From Anaeramoeba flamelloides (taxonomy: Eukaryota > Metamonada > Anaeramoebidae), in contig JANTQA010000072.1 in NCBI GenBank assembly GCA_027625915.1, positions 1,426,001-1,490,000 on the forward strand: a stretch of 64,000 nucleotides of DNA, in the 5' to 3' direction. The notes beneath the pieces are model-generated. The model made no database searches and was not told where the DNA came from. It was given only the letters and a program-made list of their open reading frames with translations. Below are positions 10,741 through 23,019 of this stretch, one piece after another. Position 1 is the first letter of the stretch. Every line of letters starts with the position of its first letter. The translations under genes were made by a program, and so were the position numbers.

Positions 10741-13700
10741 ATTGGTCAATAATTATGATTTTTATGTTTTTAAATTGAAATTTTTATTTTGGCTTTTATT
10801 TATTCCAAGCTTTTAATCATTTTATTTTTATTTTAAAGGTAACAAATGATCGTATGAAATAATAAAAATTTAAAGTTCAATTACAAAAAATACAAATATA
10901 GAAAAAAAAGTTTAAAGGATTGGCAAAATTTCTTAAAATATTTTTAAAAAAAAATAATCAAAAAGAATATTTCAATTTCTAAATAATAATGAAAAAAAAA
11001 TAATTAATCTAGATCTTGTTTTATATTTTCAAATGTTTAATATTCTTCAAATTGAAACAAATTTTTTTCTTTCATTGCACAATTGATTTAATTTGATTTT
11101 ATCTAATTATTGTTGCTTAGTAACCATCCAAAATTGAATAAGTTTTGTATTTATAAATTCTTTTAGTAACAATAACTTTTTTGAAAAATAATAAAAAATA
11201 ATCTTTGAGATCTTAAAAATGGCCCAAGAGAAAATATTTGAAATTGAAATTGCTTAATTCTACACTTATATTAAAAAGGATTTTAACTGAAGTTAAGTGT
11301 TGTTCTATAGTGATTATTTTCTAAAAATTTCCTCTTTTATTTATTTTCAACTATTCAAAAGTTATAACACACCACATGGTTATTTGTATTTATTTATGTA
11401 AGAAAACTAAAAAAATGGTTAATTTTTTTTATAATTTCAAAATTTTATTATTAGAATTATTACTAGCCCATTAAAACTCCAAACAATGTATTCTTGGAAT
11501 ATAAAGATTTTTTAAAAAAATCCTGAAAAAATATATTTTAATTTGGATATTTTGTTGAAATAAATGTAACGTTGAAAATCAATCATCCCAATAATCAAAA
11601 GGTTATTTTTCCAAGCACAATACAAGATAATCTTTTTTCAAATTTTTCTGAATATTTTTTAAAATGGAATTGGAATTTTCTTTTTTCTTTTCTTTTTGAC
11701 ACTTTTTCTTTTGAATACACATTTAAAAACCAAAAAAGTTTAAAGAACTATAAGGTCCACCTTAAACATTTTTTCAGAATTTATACTATCAGAAATCGAA
11801 TTTGTAATACCGGGATTTTATATTCAATGATTATATTTCTGCCAATGGTGTTTTTTTTTTTTGGTTGTTGGGTTATTTTGCATTCACTACCAAAAAATTA
11901 TATTCAGAAGAAATATGAAAAAAGATAAGCCAAGAAGTGAAAATCACAGCAAAACAAAAAAATAATAATTATTAAAGTATCAGTCTTCTACAAGAATAGG
12001 GTAATTTTTTAAAGTATATTATTGGTGATATTCTCTTCTTATAATATTTATATGCATAAACATTAGTAAGATTTCTAACCGACTAAGAAACCTCGAAAAT
12101 GAAAATATTTTTCAGTGGGATCAAATTTGTTCTTCCATTTTTTATACAAAAGAAAAACCATTAAATAAATTTTATTTCTTATATTTATTGTATCTTTTTA
12201 TCGTTGCTTTACAATAACACAAAATCTCTGTTGTCAGGGATATTAATATAAAGATTTTTTCCCTTTTTTAGGTTAATTCTTTTTGTTTGCAAAAAAAAAA
12301 AATAAAATAAAAATTATTCTACATATTAAAGAAAATGTGTATGTTTTTAAGAATATTAGTTATGAATATTAATTTTTTAAAGTTATTTACAAAATTTTTA
12401 TTTGAAATTGTGTTTTTAGATTTAAGTTGAAATCTAATTTTTCAAAATATTTTTTTTCTCAAAGTAATTTGGATTATAAGTTATTTTATCTGAAAATTTC
12501 TTAATATTTTTTATTCTGACAAAAATGGTTTGAATACTTATAACAAGTTTTTGTAAATAAGAACAAAAACTTTCACAAATTTTCAATTTTTTACTTTTTT
12601 TTTTTTTCCATTTTTTTATAAATCAGAAAACAACTTTTTTAAAACCTTTAATAAAAAATATTTTGCTTCATAGATCTAAAATTCATAAAATTTTGTTTGA
12701 AATTCGAGTAAATATTCGATTTATTTAATTGCCTATACTTCAATTAGTTTTATGTGTTGGCATTTGAATAGAACTGTTTATAATGAAAAATAATAAAAAA
12801 TAAAAGAATTCCTTTCAAAATCAATACTTTCTAACCTAAAACCAAAGATATATTTCAACATTTTCAAGAATAAACTTAATTATCAGAAAAAAACTCAGGT
12901 TACTCTTTTTTTTGTTTAATATGGAAAACATCAGAATTTTGTATTTCAAAAAATAGAATCAAATTAAAAAATTATTTAGATGGGGCTGACTAGTCTATAT
13001 GGGAAACCAAAACACAAATTACAAAAAAAAAATTGTTTTATCAGATCTTACTAGTATTTGAATTTTAAATAGTATAAAATTTTCACTTCCTTTTCAGATT
13101 TTTCTTGAATAAATAGAGTTCTGAAAAAAACGGGTTGTATTTTAAAAACTCTATTTGAAAAGGGAAATTGAAAATGAAGTAAAAATTTTTTCCCATTTAG
13201 AATTCAAATCCAAGTAACAAGATTTTTATTGTTTTTTTAAAATATATATATACCCTTAAAAATAGATTTTTAAGAAAATTTAAAAATCATAAACAAAGTT
13301 AAGGGATTTGAAATCCAAGTTCTAATTTTTAAAATATTTCGTATTTATAAAAGTAACTATAAAAAATATTTTGATACTGACTGGGGATATGTTTTGTGTT
13401 TAGAGATTTGAAATATTATTAATTGTAAAAATAAAAAAGATGTAAAACTTTTATTCAACTTTCCAAAAACAAAAAAAAACAAGAATTAAAATAAATTATC
13501 TAAAGTACACAATTCTCAAAGGTGAAAATTAATAATTTAAGCTTGTTTTTTGAATTAAAAATTTGAAATTTTTCATGATTTACAAATCTTTTTTTAGAAT
13601 ATCGAAAGAAAATTTTGTTTTGTTAATTTTGCAACAAATCGTAGAAATTATGAAATTTCAAACTTATATATTGATATTATCTTTGAAGGGTGAAATTGAG

Positions 13701-13908
13701 AAAATCTGACTTTATTTTGTAAAAGTTGTATTTTTTTGTATAAATAAATCGTTGGTGTGTAAATTTAACTAATGGTTGATCTCTTTCAAGGGTGTTTTGA
13801 TCCACAACTTCATTTTTTCAACCGAAAACCTTATCTTTGAGGAATATCTCAAAGGTTCATTTTTGGACGATTATGGCTCAAAAAATTATCAAAAAGAATT
13901 CTTTATCT
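10741..13908. other. AT-rich intergenic DNA with minor repeat scraps
   Basis: I see no supported gene. The 118-codon frame at 11572 overlaps a family A scrap ('ACAAGATAATCTTTTTTCAA') and is hydrophobic, T-rich and non-descript. About 11980-12120 matches the inverse of 19870-20000. The remainder shows only homopolymers. Confidence 0.4.
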
Positions 13909-14183
13909 CTTGAGACGAAGAAGAACAAAGAAATTTCTATATTTATAAAATTTTAAATTTTGCCTGATCAAATTCTTCTTAATAAGTTGTTATTGAAAAC
14001 ATAAACCCACCAATTGTTGTTCTAAACCAGTTTTATAAAAGTTTTTTATTGTAAACTAGAGAATACTAACTTACAATAATGTTCGTTTTTGGTATTTAGT
14101 AACATAAAAGTAAGAAGAATTTGATCAGGCAAAATTTAAAATTTCATAAATATAGAAATTTATGAGTTCTTATTCGTCTCAAA
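13909..14183. repeat. Long hairpin: 73-bp inverted arms around a 130-bp spacer
   Basis: The left arm (13909-13981) and right arm (14111-14183) are near-perfect reverse complements, with cores such as 'TTTTGCCTGATCAAATTCTT' and 'TTGAGACGAA'. Mismatches are few, so the structure is recent or maintained. It has the shape of a MITE; no duplicated flank is clear. Confidence 0.8.
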
Positions 14184-14826
14184 CGAAAGAATTTCCAGAA
14201 TTAATTGAGTCACACTCATCAAACAGTAGCCTTTTTTCAATATTCCTTAAATTGGATAACAATTGAATAAATTATCTTTTTTTCCAATTCTGAATTTTAA
14301 TTACATTTGGGGTTACCCAACCTCCCCATTTTTTGAGGTCAAAAAAAGAACCAATAAATAACAAAGCGAAAAAAATCCAATCTACTTTTTTAAAAAAAGA
14401 TCGAAAGTAATAAAAAAGAAAATGAAAAGGAAGTGAATATTTTTTACAGTTACTTATTTATAAGCAATTGAATTCCTTTTATTCTTTCAACCTTGCATAG
14501 TTAAATTTAAGAAAAATAAAAAAGGCTACATGATAGCTTTTTGTCAGTATGAATGTAATTATGCTTTGTTATGTGTAAACGTTGACTTTCATAGATTTTG
14601 TTGAAATTAAAGTTACTTTCTTACTTTTTTTGATAGTAACAATTCACAAACCAAACAAGCAACAAAATTATGATTTTTTTCTCATCAAAACTAAAAAAAA
14701 AGGAATGAAAAGAATTCTTCTGAAAATAGCAAAAAACAAACCAAGTTTAAACTTTAAAATCAAATGGTTTGTAATTTCTTCATACAAAATTCACATTTTG
14801 TTCTTGTTTTTCTGATTTTTTTTCTT
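14184..14826. other. Intergenic, nothing recognised
   Basis: AT-rich. The 77-codon frame at 14582 has a biased Phe/Lys/Ile composition and no homology signal by eye. Confidence 0.35.
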
Positions 14827-14913
14827 TTAAATAAATATTCCACTTTGGCTATCGGATTTTGAATCAACCGAAATTTCGATTTCCGTTATAAATTCCATAA
14901 TCTTTTGAACTCC
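14827..14913 (-). other. Candidate terminal exon, function unknown
   Basis: After a good acceptor, 'CTTTAATTAACAG', a 28-codon frame runs to a stop and encodes a peptide beginning GVQKIMEFITEIEISVDS. Upstream on the same strand, about 14960-15150, another open stretch (SKLTLTSKNFEWSALRINPK and on to SKIGGLLGE) has coding-like composition, but the phases do not join cleanly. It could be the end of a small gene divergent from the one at 15395, or a relic. Confidence 0.25.
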
Positions 14914-15394
14914 CTGTTAATTAAAGAAAGTAGAAAAGAAATTTCGAAATGAGTTTTCAAAAAAGAAAAAAAACAAATTTCTCCAAGTAAACCACCAATT
15001 TTCGAAACTATTAAGACTAAATTTTGATGAGAGTAAATTCTAAATGAAAAATATTGGCTATTTGTAAAAGTTTGGGTTTTTTTTATATGCAAGTTTCTTT
15101 TTGGATTAATTCGAAGAGCTGACCATTCAAAATTTTTAGATGTAAGAGTTAATTTGCTTTCATTTTATTGAAAACAAAAAAAAGAACTCATTTTTTTTTT
15201 AATAATCTCCTTTTTAAATTCAAATTTTTTTTGAATTAACCTTCTTGCTTTTTTTCTTTTTTAGATTTTTTTTCTTAGATTTTTTTCTTATATAGATTTT
15301 TTTTCTTTAATTTTTAGATTTTCTTTTTTTTTAATAAACAAAAAGCCTTTTTGTAAAACAAATACTTTCTCATATAAAACACATTCAAAAAAAA

Positions 15395-16870
15395 ATGATT
15401 TCCCAAACAGCAACAACAAAAAAAACTGAAAAAATTATTTCAATTCCACAAAGAACAAGAACAAAGAACCAAAAAAGAATTGAGTTATTGCTTGAAACGT
15501 CCCCAAGATCTGTAAGTGGACTCACCCAATTAATGTTGAAATTGCCAAACTGCCCAAAGGAAGTGAAGGTCTCGTCATCAGTGATAGATACGTATTGTGA
15601 CAAAAACGAACAAAAAACTGTAAATAAAAAAGAGCTAATCCTCTTTATGATCAAAAAATATAACTTGTTTTATGATCCAAATGCATCTACAAAGACCAAC
15701 AAATCTGATCACTCTTATTTAACATTTAGAAACTACCAATTGTCTGGGATTGATTCTCTTATCAAGCTTACAAATTCCAAAAAATTTGATAAAAAGCAAT
15801 TACCAAAAATAACAAAGAAATTGTATTGGTGGAAAAAAACTGATCCTCTGACATTTGTTGGGCTGGAAAACGAGCATTTCCAAGAATGGTTCCAACCACC
15901 ACATAAAGTTCAACTCGCAAAAACCGTCTTAAAACAATTCTGTAATGAGTCACCAAATAAAACATCAAAAAAAACCCAGAACCAAAAACAAAATAATTCG
16001 TCTCAGTCCTCTGAAATCAAAAAGTTATACAGAGCCTTTTCATTCTTTTTTAGTGCAAGATTTAATTGTATTAACATTTCAAATAAAAGCCGCACGGAAA
16101 TGAAATTTGGCAGAAATTACAAATCTGGATTTGGCGATTCTAATATAAAAACACTTGGGATTGATCATGACGAATTTCAGGCCGAAGAAGAAAAAAATGA
16201 AAAAACAAAAACAAAAAATAAAGCAAAAACTGTGATCTCTGGTTTCCCAAAAAGTAAAAGAACAAGTAAAAGCAAAAGTAAAATCAAAGGCAAAAGTAAA
16301 AGAAATAGAAAGATCAGCAAAAAAAATAAATACACCTTTTCAAGAAAAAGAAAGCATAGCACTTCAAGTAGTAAAAAAAAAGGAAAAAAAAATAGGAATC
16401 ATCATTCTCATTCAAAAAAATATAAATACAAATCTTATAGAAATGAAGAAGAAGATAGCTTCAATGATTATTCTAATAGTGATAGCGACATTGATATTGA
16501 TATTGACATTGATATTGATATTGATAACAAGAAAGAAAAATTAAATTATGAACAAATTAAAAAAACCAAAAAGCGTAAAAAGCATATTTCATTCGTCACA
16601 TCAAGCACAAGTTCTGGCGAAGAAACAGAAAGAGATGATTACCAAATTTATTCAAAAACAAAAGCCAATCAAAATAACGGGCAAAGAAAAATTCAAAAGA
16701 TGATTCTCACGGAAAATAGAAATAACGCTAATCACAATTTATTACAACCACAAAGTATGTTGTCAGAAAACGAAAACACGTATTTCGAAGAACTTAAAAA
16801 TAAAACAGAAAACGAGTTAGAAGATGAATTGCTCACTTTATTGCTAAATTTAAAAAATAGTCACAACTAA
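15395..16870 (+). CDS. Unrecognised Lys/Ser-rich, probably nuclear protein
   Basis: A 491-residue open frame with its first ATG directly after an A-rich leader. I do not recognise the family. Residues about 1-240 have normal composition and include a Trp-rich patch (LYWWKKTDPLTFVGLENEHF, about 148-167) that could be the core of a small folded domain. About 265-355 is a long basic Lys/Ser/Arg/Thr tract with several bipartite-type nuclear localisation signals. Then comes an acidic Ser/Asp section with a perfect Asp-Ile dipeptide run (coded by GATATT repeats at about 16488-16526), another basic block KKTKKRKKH and a Leu-rich C-terminal helix (ELEDELLTLLLNL). The layout suggests a nucleic-acid or chromatin binding protein; that is inference from composition only. 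No intron is apparent. A T-rich antisense shadow frame is not a gene. Confidence 0.85.
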   Translation: MISQTATTKKTEKIISIPQRTRTKNQKRIELLLETSPRSVSGLTQLMLKLPNCPKEVKVSSSVIDTYCDKNEQKTVNKKELILFMIKKYNLFYDPNASTKTNKSDHSYLTFRNYQLSGIDSLIKLTNSKKFDKKQLPKITKKLYWWKKTDPLTFVGLENEHFQEWFQPPHKVQLAKTVLKQFCNESPNKTSKKTQNQKQNNSSQSSEIKKLYRAFSFFFSARFNCINISNKSRTEMKFGRNYKSGFGDSNIKTLGIDHDEFQAEEEKNEKTKTKNKAKTVISGFPKSKRTSKSKSKIKGKSKRNRKISKKNKYTFSRKRKHSTSSSKKKGKKNRNHHSHSKKYKYKSYRNEEEDSFNDYSNSDSDIDIDIDIDIDIDNKKEKLNYEQIKKTKKRKKHISFVTSSTSSGEETERDDYQIYSKTKANQNNGQRKIQKMILTENRNNANHNLLQPQSMLSENENTYFEELKNKTENELEDELLTLLLNLKNSHN

Positions 16871-17389
16871 TTTTTATTTACATCTCTTAACAACAAACCC
16901 TTTTCCTTTCCTTTATTTATTTTATTTTTCTTTTCTTTACTTTTTTGATATATCAAATGAAAATAATTTTTAGATTTCAAAATTTTAATTTTGAGAAAAA
17001 AAAAAAAAAAAACAACTGAAAAAGGGATTTCGCTAGTTAAATTACATTTTTATAGATAAAAAAAAACAAAATATTTTATTATTCTCTTTAATGAACTAAT
17101 ATAATTTATTTTGATAATAATTTTTAATAAAAGAATAATTTCTTTTTATTTTTTCAAAAATGAAAATTTTGAATTCTTTATTCCTAATTAATGTCTTTCA
17201 ATTATATTTGATAATTTTTTTTTAAAAAGTTTTTTTGTTTTTTCATTGTAATTCCACTTTTGATCTCCCACATTTTTTAAATTAGATAGAAACTCTAATA
17301 ATAAATATTAATCATAGAATTTTTCATTTTTTATTTGTAAATTGTTTTTTTATTTTTTTCTTTTCATTGTTTTTTAATCTAAACTTCCA
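16871..17389. other. Intergenic, nothing recognised
   Basis: 3' flank of the Lys-rich gene; T-rich tracts and a 17-base A run near 17000. No features. Confidence 0.35.
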
Positions 17390-18625
17390 ATTCAAAATTT
17401 TTGAAATGTCAAAATTCAATTTTTGAAAAAAAAAATATATATTGAATCAAGTCTAGAAAAAATATCAATTTAGTACCATTCACTCATTGGTATTTTAAAA
17501 ATTGTTTAGATATTTCAATAATTGCAAAACAAAAAATGTATCATTACTAATCAGAGCTCACATTTTGATTTTTTTTTAGAAAAAAATTCTAGCTAATTCT
17601 ATTTTTGATTCCATGCAATCAAATGATTCTTTGTTAATTTCCATGATTAATTTTCTAGTTATTTCTTGTTTAAAATGTGTTTATCATAAAACCCCAGCAT
17701 TCTCAAAATTTAATTAATAATAATTTTTTTTTTAATTTTCTTGAAAAGTATTTATTATTTGTCAAAAAAAAATAAATATTTGAGCTTTTTATTTTTGGAC
17801 TTTTAGTTTTAATAATCTTGTCTCATACCTGACGTTTTTATGTTTATTTTCGATAACAAAATTATTTTACTATGAGACGGAATTACAGCCAGTTCCAATT
17901 TTAAGGTGCAGACTTCGAAGCGAATCTAAAACATATGAAAAACTACAAATTAAGGCACAAGAAATCAGATTTGAGTAAAATCCTTTGTAAAAAAGAAAAT
18001 TCCTAATTTATTGCCTTGTAACGAGATTTTTTTGTGCCTTAAATTTGGATGAAAGTTTGTGCCTTAAAAGCTGAATTGACTTTAATTCCATTCCATAATA
18101 AAATAATTTTGTTACCAAATATTTTATTTTTATTTTTTTGGAATCAAGATAAAATATTTTTTGATTTTTTCGTAAATTTATTCTAAAAAAAGAACTTCAA
18201 CAAGTAGAAAAGGTTGATAAAAATAGATTACATTGTAATTATTTTAATTTTGTGTTTCCAAATTTTAAATTCTTGTGATTCTAAAAAATCATATATTTTA
18301 ATCATTTTGGGAACTCTGATAATTATAAAAACTTTCAATTTATCGACGAATTAAATAATTGTAGATATCAAAATAAAAAAATATCTTAGTTAATTTGTTT
18401 AAATTCTATTACGGATATCAATGGATTGAATAGTTAGATACCAACAACTAATTTTATTTGAGTTATTCGGTTTTAAAAGAAGTCAACTTTAACATAATAT
18501 CAATCGTTGAAAAAAATTTTTGATCAAACGAAACAAGTTAGGTAATTCAAATAATTAAGGAAAATAAAAAACTAAAAGATGAAAAAATGTTATGAATATT
18601 TCAAAAATCAAAATTATTTCTATTT
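17390..18625. repeat. Family C element, copy 1, with nested MITE
   Basis: Both ends (17390-17510 and 18410-18625) match the corresponding parts of the shorter copy at 21455-21955: 'TCAACTTTAACATAATATCA' and 'AACGAAACAAGTTAGGTAAT'-type blocks. The middle is expanded and includes the TA-flanked MITE at 17886-18081. The same 'GATCAAATG...ACATCAACTAATTTTAT' logic recurs at 42276-42815 and 61480-62215. Confidence 0.5.
17886..18081. mobile_element. TA-flanked MITE (CAGCCAGTT family), copy 2
   Basis: It opens TA-CAGCCAGTTCCAATTTTAAG and closes AAAGCTGAATTGACTTTA, the worn inverse of the opening. Internal 'TTAAGGCAC' and 'TTGTGCCTTAAA' blocks are inverted copies of each other. Confidence 0.65.
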
Positions 18626-21454
18626 TGAATGAAATAGTATCTCACCGATGACTTGAATCATTGCAAATATGTAAAAAATGTTGAAAAAATCTGATAAAAC
18701 TCATTTTTTAAGGATTTTTTTTTCAAGTAAAAAGGTGCAAAAGAGAGATATATTTTTCTTATATTTTTAATTCATAATGAAAATATTACCGTTAGTACCA
18801 CTTTTAAAAAACAAATTTCACTTGAATTTAAGTCACAAAAAAATTCTCAAATTAAGTAGAAGTGTTTTTTAAAAACAAAAAGAAATCTACCAACACTTTG
18901 AAGAATTTTTATTTTTTTTTAGAATTTGTGTTTCCACTTTAGAAATTGATGAGTTTACCCCATCAAACCAATTTGTTAATCCGAGTATCTTTTTTGAAAT
19001 ACCAAAATTCAAATATTCTCTATATAAAATGAAAAAAAGTAACTTATTATTTATATTAAGAATTAAGTTAATTATAGAAAATGGGAAAAAATATTTTTCA
19101 TTTTATCTTGGAAAGTTTTGATTTCGAAAGAAAATGTTTTATGTTTGTATTATTTTTAATAAGTATTATTTCAATGCAAATACCAACCAATAAAACTTAT
19201 TCAAGTATATGGGAATTCATAAATCAAAAATTCGATAGAAATTTAAAAAAATTTTCTCAATTAAATTGAGATCTATTGAATATACCTTTTTTCTGTTCTT
19301 TAAGATTTTTAAAAAAGACATTTTCTTGTTTTTAAAAAATAAAAATAAAATGTAATAAAAATTTTCAAATTTAGAAAATATTTATAAAAAATTACTTGGT
19401 CTTATTGACAAAAAACCAAATAACAATTTAATCATTTTTGGTTGAAAAAAATTGATTTTGAATTTTAGGATAAAATTAACTAAATCCTACAAATATCTCT
19501 AAGAAAATTTTCTATTAAAAAATCAATTTACATCTAAAAACAAAAACAAAATTTATGAGTAAAATTGTTAAATGATTTTAAAAATTTAATGATTTTAATA
19601 ACTATCCATCTTGAAAAAATATACTTAGTTTTCAATCCATTTAATAAATCATTTTTTTTTTTTTTTTGGTTAACCAAAAGAATTATCTCAATAGAGAAAA
19701 AAATCTTTATTGTATTATTCCTAAGAAAAAAATACTTTTCATTGAATAATAATAGTTGAAATAATAATAAAAAGGGTAAAATATTTTTATAATGTGAGGA
19801 ATAAAATGAATTTAAATATTTTATTTTTCGTTAGAAATAGAAAAAAAAAATTGATCTCAAACATATAAAAAATATTCTTTTTTGGGTTTCTTAGCCGATC
19901 AGAATTTTTCGAGACTTGGTATATCTAAAAAATTTACAAATAGAGAATACCACCAATAAAATACTTTAAAATTATACCTTGTGTACTAGAGGACTGATCC
20001 TTTAAGGCTTATTTTTTTTGTAATTTTTTTATTCAAATTATTTTTTTATAATCTGAAAATTTGTTTATTATTTTGAGATTTTTTTATGTATTAATTTTTT
20101 TTCAAAGTATGTACCTTAAAAGAGGAAGTGGTTAAATTTAATTTGACAACGAATTGCACATATGGATAAACTTCTTAAACTCAATCATTTTTCTTATTAT
20201 TTGAATAAATCTTAAAATTGGAAAATTGGAAAAATATCAACTATTGAAGTTCAAAAATATTATTTTTTAAATAATATTGGGGTTTAATTTTAGGTTTTGA
20301 TTGATAATTAATATAAAAAATCTCTATAATGATAATTATTTAGAGTGATTATTAAAAAAAATATATATCAAAATATTGTTTAATAATAAGCCAAATAGCT
20401 TTTTCATGAGTTATTGGAACATATGATCACTAATATTATTTAAATTTGTTACAATAACATCGTGTTTTAACTATAGACAAATATATGGTGAAAAAAACCT
20501 CTTAACAAAAAAAAATCCTATTAAAATCTATTGAAAATACAATAAAAGAAAATATATCGAAAGTGAAAATTTTCCAAATTGTGAATCTTTTTCTTTTACA
20601 GTCTATATATGTTGTATGTTCTCTGGGAGTTAAGTATAGTATACGACAAATAAAAACAATGAATAAGTTTTTGTATTGAATATAACACAAAATATTGATA
20701 TTTGGGATTTTTTGGATTTGAATAAAAATTTAGAAAAAAATTTCTTGATCAAAAAAATTAAAGATTTTTCTTATTTTGTAGTCAAAATATACTCTTTCAA
20801 TAAATAATAACAGATTTTTTTAGCTTATAGTGATGTTTGGTGAGATATCTTGTTCATAATTAAATTTCAATTTAATTAAGAAAGTGGTTAGTAGTTTAAA
20901 ACACATTTTTGGGGTTTATTGAAAATATTTTTTATTTTAGCATTTGGTTGTAATATGATTCTAGAATCTAGAGAACATATTTAGTAGAATTTTTGAATTT
21001 ATTAAATATTTATTCTTCTTTTTTAAATTTTTTTTTATATTAAATTCTATATTTGATGGTCTCTGAGAGTGTTAATATATCTCTTTGAATATTGAAATTT
21101 ACTTTTTTTTATTTTTTCCGCTTCCTACCTGTAAGGTGTCTGAATGGAAAATTTTATGTTTAAATTTTGTTTACTTTCGAATATTTTTTTTGAAGAAAAT
21201 TTCAAAAGAAAAAGCCTATTTGAAAGATTAATAACCACTTGATTCTTTTTTATTTATAATATTTTTCTTTTTTTTCTTTATTTTTAATCAATGTATCAAA
21301 AAGTATATTCTGTTATCATATTTTTTTTTTTGGTATTTTGTTTTTTTGGGCAAATTGTGTATATTCCCCGAACAGCCATACAAATAATAACAAATTGAGA
21401 GTCAAATTGTTTACTTTGGGTTGATATGTAGGGTATATATATATATATATATAA
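18626..21454. other. AT-rich intergenic DNA with repeat scraps
   Basis: No gene supported. About 19870-20000 matches the inverse of 11980-12120. About 20045-20130 is a fragment of the TA-flanked MITE ('GTACCTTAAAAGAGGAAGTGG'). An AT dinucleotide run lies at about 21435-21453. Confidence 0.4.
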
Positions 21455-21955
21455 ACCCCAATTAAAAATTTTTAAAACGCCAAAATTTGATTTGTTAAAA
21501 GAAAAACTTATTTAATCAATTCAAGAAAAAATACCAAATTAGAACCATTTACTAATTGAAATTTTAACACTTTTTTATAAATTACAATACTCTCAAAACG
21601 AAAAATAATAATTATCTATACAAATAAATCAGGGTGTTTTAAAAATTTTGGAAAGAGTAAAAAAAAAAAAAATACATTTGGAAAATTTGTTGTAATTCTA
21701 TTAGGAACATTGATCGATCAAATGGTCAGATACTACCAATTAATTTTATTTGAGTTCTTCTATTTGGAACAACTCAACTTTAACATAATATCAATTGTTG
21801 AAAAAAATTTTGTTCGAACGAAACGAGTAACGTAATTCAAAAAATGAAATGAAAACAAATCCTAAAAGATGAAAAAATGATTTTTCATATTTTTTAAAAA
21901 ATCAAAATTATTTGCAATTAGAATGAAATTGTATTGTTGTGATACTTTTGAACAT
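21455..21955. repeat. Family C element, copy 2
   Basis: Shorter relative of 17390-18625: 'AAATTAGAACCATTTACTAA' at the left and 'CAACTCAACTTTAACATAAT' at the right, in the same order. No coding frame. Confidence 0.5.
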
Positions 21956-22655
21956 TTTAACTGTGTGGAAAATTTTGAATTTTGGTTTGTATATATATAT
22001 ATATATACGCATGTCTTGTATGAACTTATTTTTGAAATCGTGTTTTACTTATTTGTATAACCAATCAAAATACAAAAAATTCTAATTCACTTTATTAGTG
22101 TTAAACATTGAATTGGGGGTGTTGTCTAGATTGCCAAAATCAAAGTTTTTATATTTGACCAAAATAATCTTTTGGTTTTGAAAATGGAATTTTAAACTAT
22201 TGTTCTACCTTCTGTTAACCCAGTGAAATTAGAGAGAAAAAAGGTATCAATCCACTTTTTTTAAAAGTTGCTTTAAAAATCTTTTCAGTACTTATTGTAT
22301 TTAAACAAAAATAATTTTTTGCACAAATCCAGAACTAAAAAATGTATTTAACAAAAAAAAAATAAAAATCAGTAAAAAAAAACAATTTTTTGAACAATTT
22401 AAAACTTCAAAATTAATTGTTTTTACGAAAATCACATCATTAGCTTAATATCCTACCCCTAAGTCAAAATTAAGATTAAAACTTTTTTGAAATAAGGAAT
22501 TTTGTATTAAAATTTTAAATTTAAAAATTATCTATATTATTCGTCAAATACAGATTATTTTCAATCTTGGTATATTTAATCACAATTATATCAATATATT
22601 ATAAAATTATTTACATAGAATAATTTATAATATCAAAAAATAATTGATTTACCTA

Positions 22656-22850
22656 CAGTTTTAAATTTAAGATACAAACTTTCAATCGTTATTTAAGGCA
22701 TAAAAAAATGGCAAATTAAGATACAGAATTTGGATTTTATTTTTTTACAAATTATTTTACTAAAATCTGAATTTTGTGTACCTTAATTTCGGATTTATAT
22801 TATGCCTGAAATTTTTATTGAAGTTTGTACCTTAAAAGAAGAACTGACTG
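22656..22850. mobile_element. TA-flanked MITE (CAGTCAGTT family), copy 3
   Basis: The best-bounded copy: TA at 22654-22655, CAGTTTTAAATTTAAGATAC at the left, GAAGAACTGACTG at the right, and TA at 22851-22852. The length of 195 bp agrees with the copy at 559-755. Confidence 0.8.
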
Positions 22851-23019
22851 TATATTTTATTTTATTCATTAGAAGATACTGTGTTTGGATATTTTGATAA
22901 AGAAATGTACTGCTACAATCCCCAAAATCTCAAAAAATTTGTAATATTTAGGCTTTCCTAGAATAAATATTCAATTAAATCATTTTTATTAGTTAATCCA
23001 TTGTATCCAAATAGTTACA

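Noticed and set aside
11572-11928. 118-codon frame on the plus strand
   Set aside because: Overlaps a scrap of the family A repeat, is hydrophobic and Phe-rich because of T runs, and has no recognisable domain.
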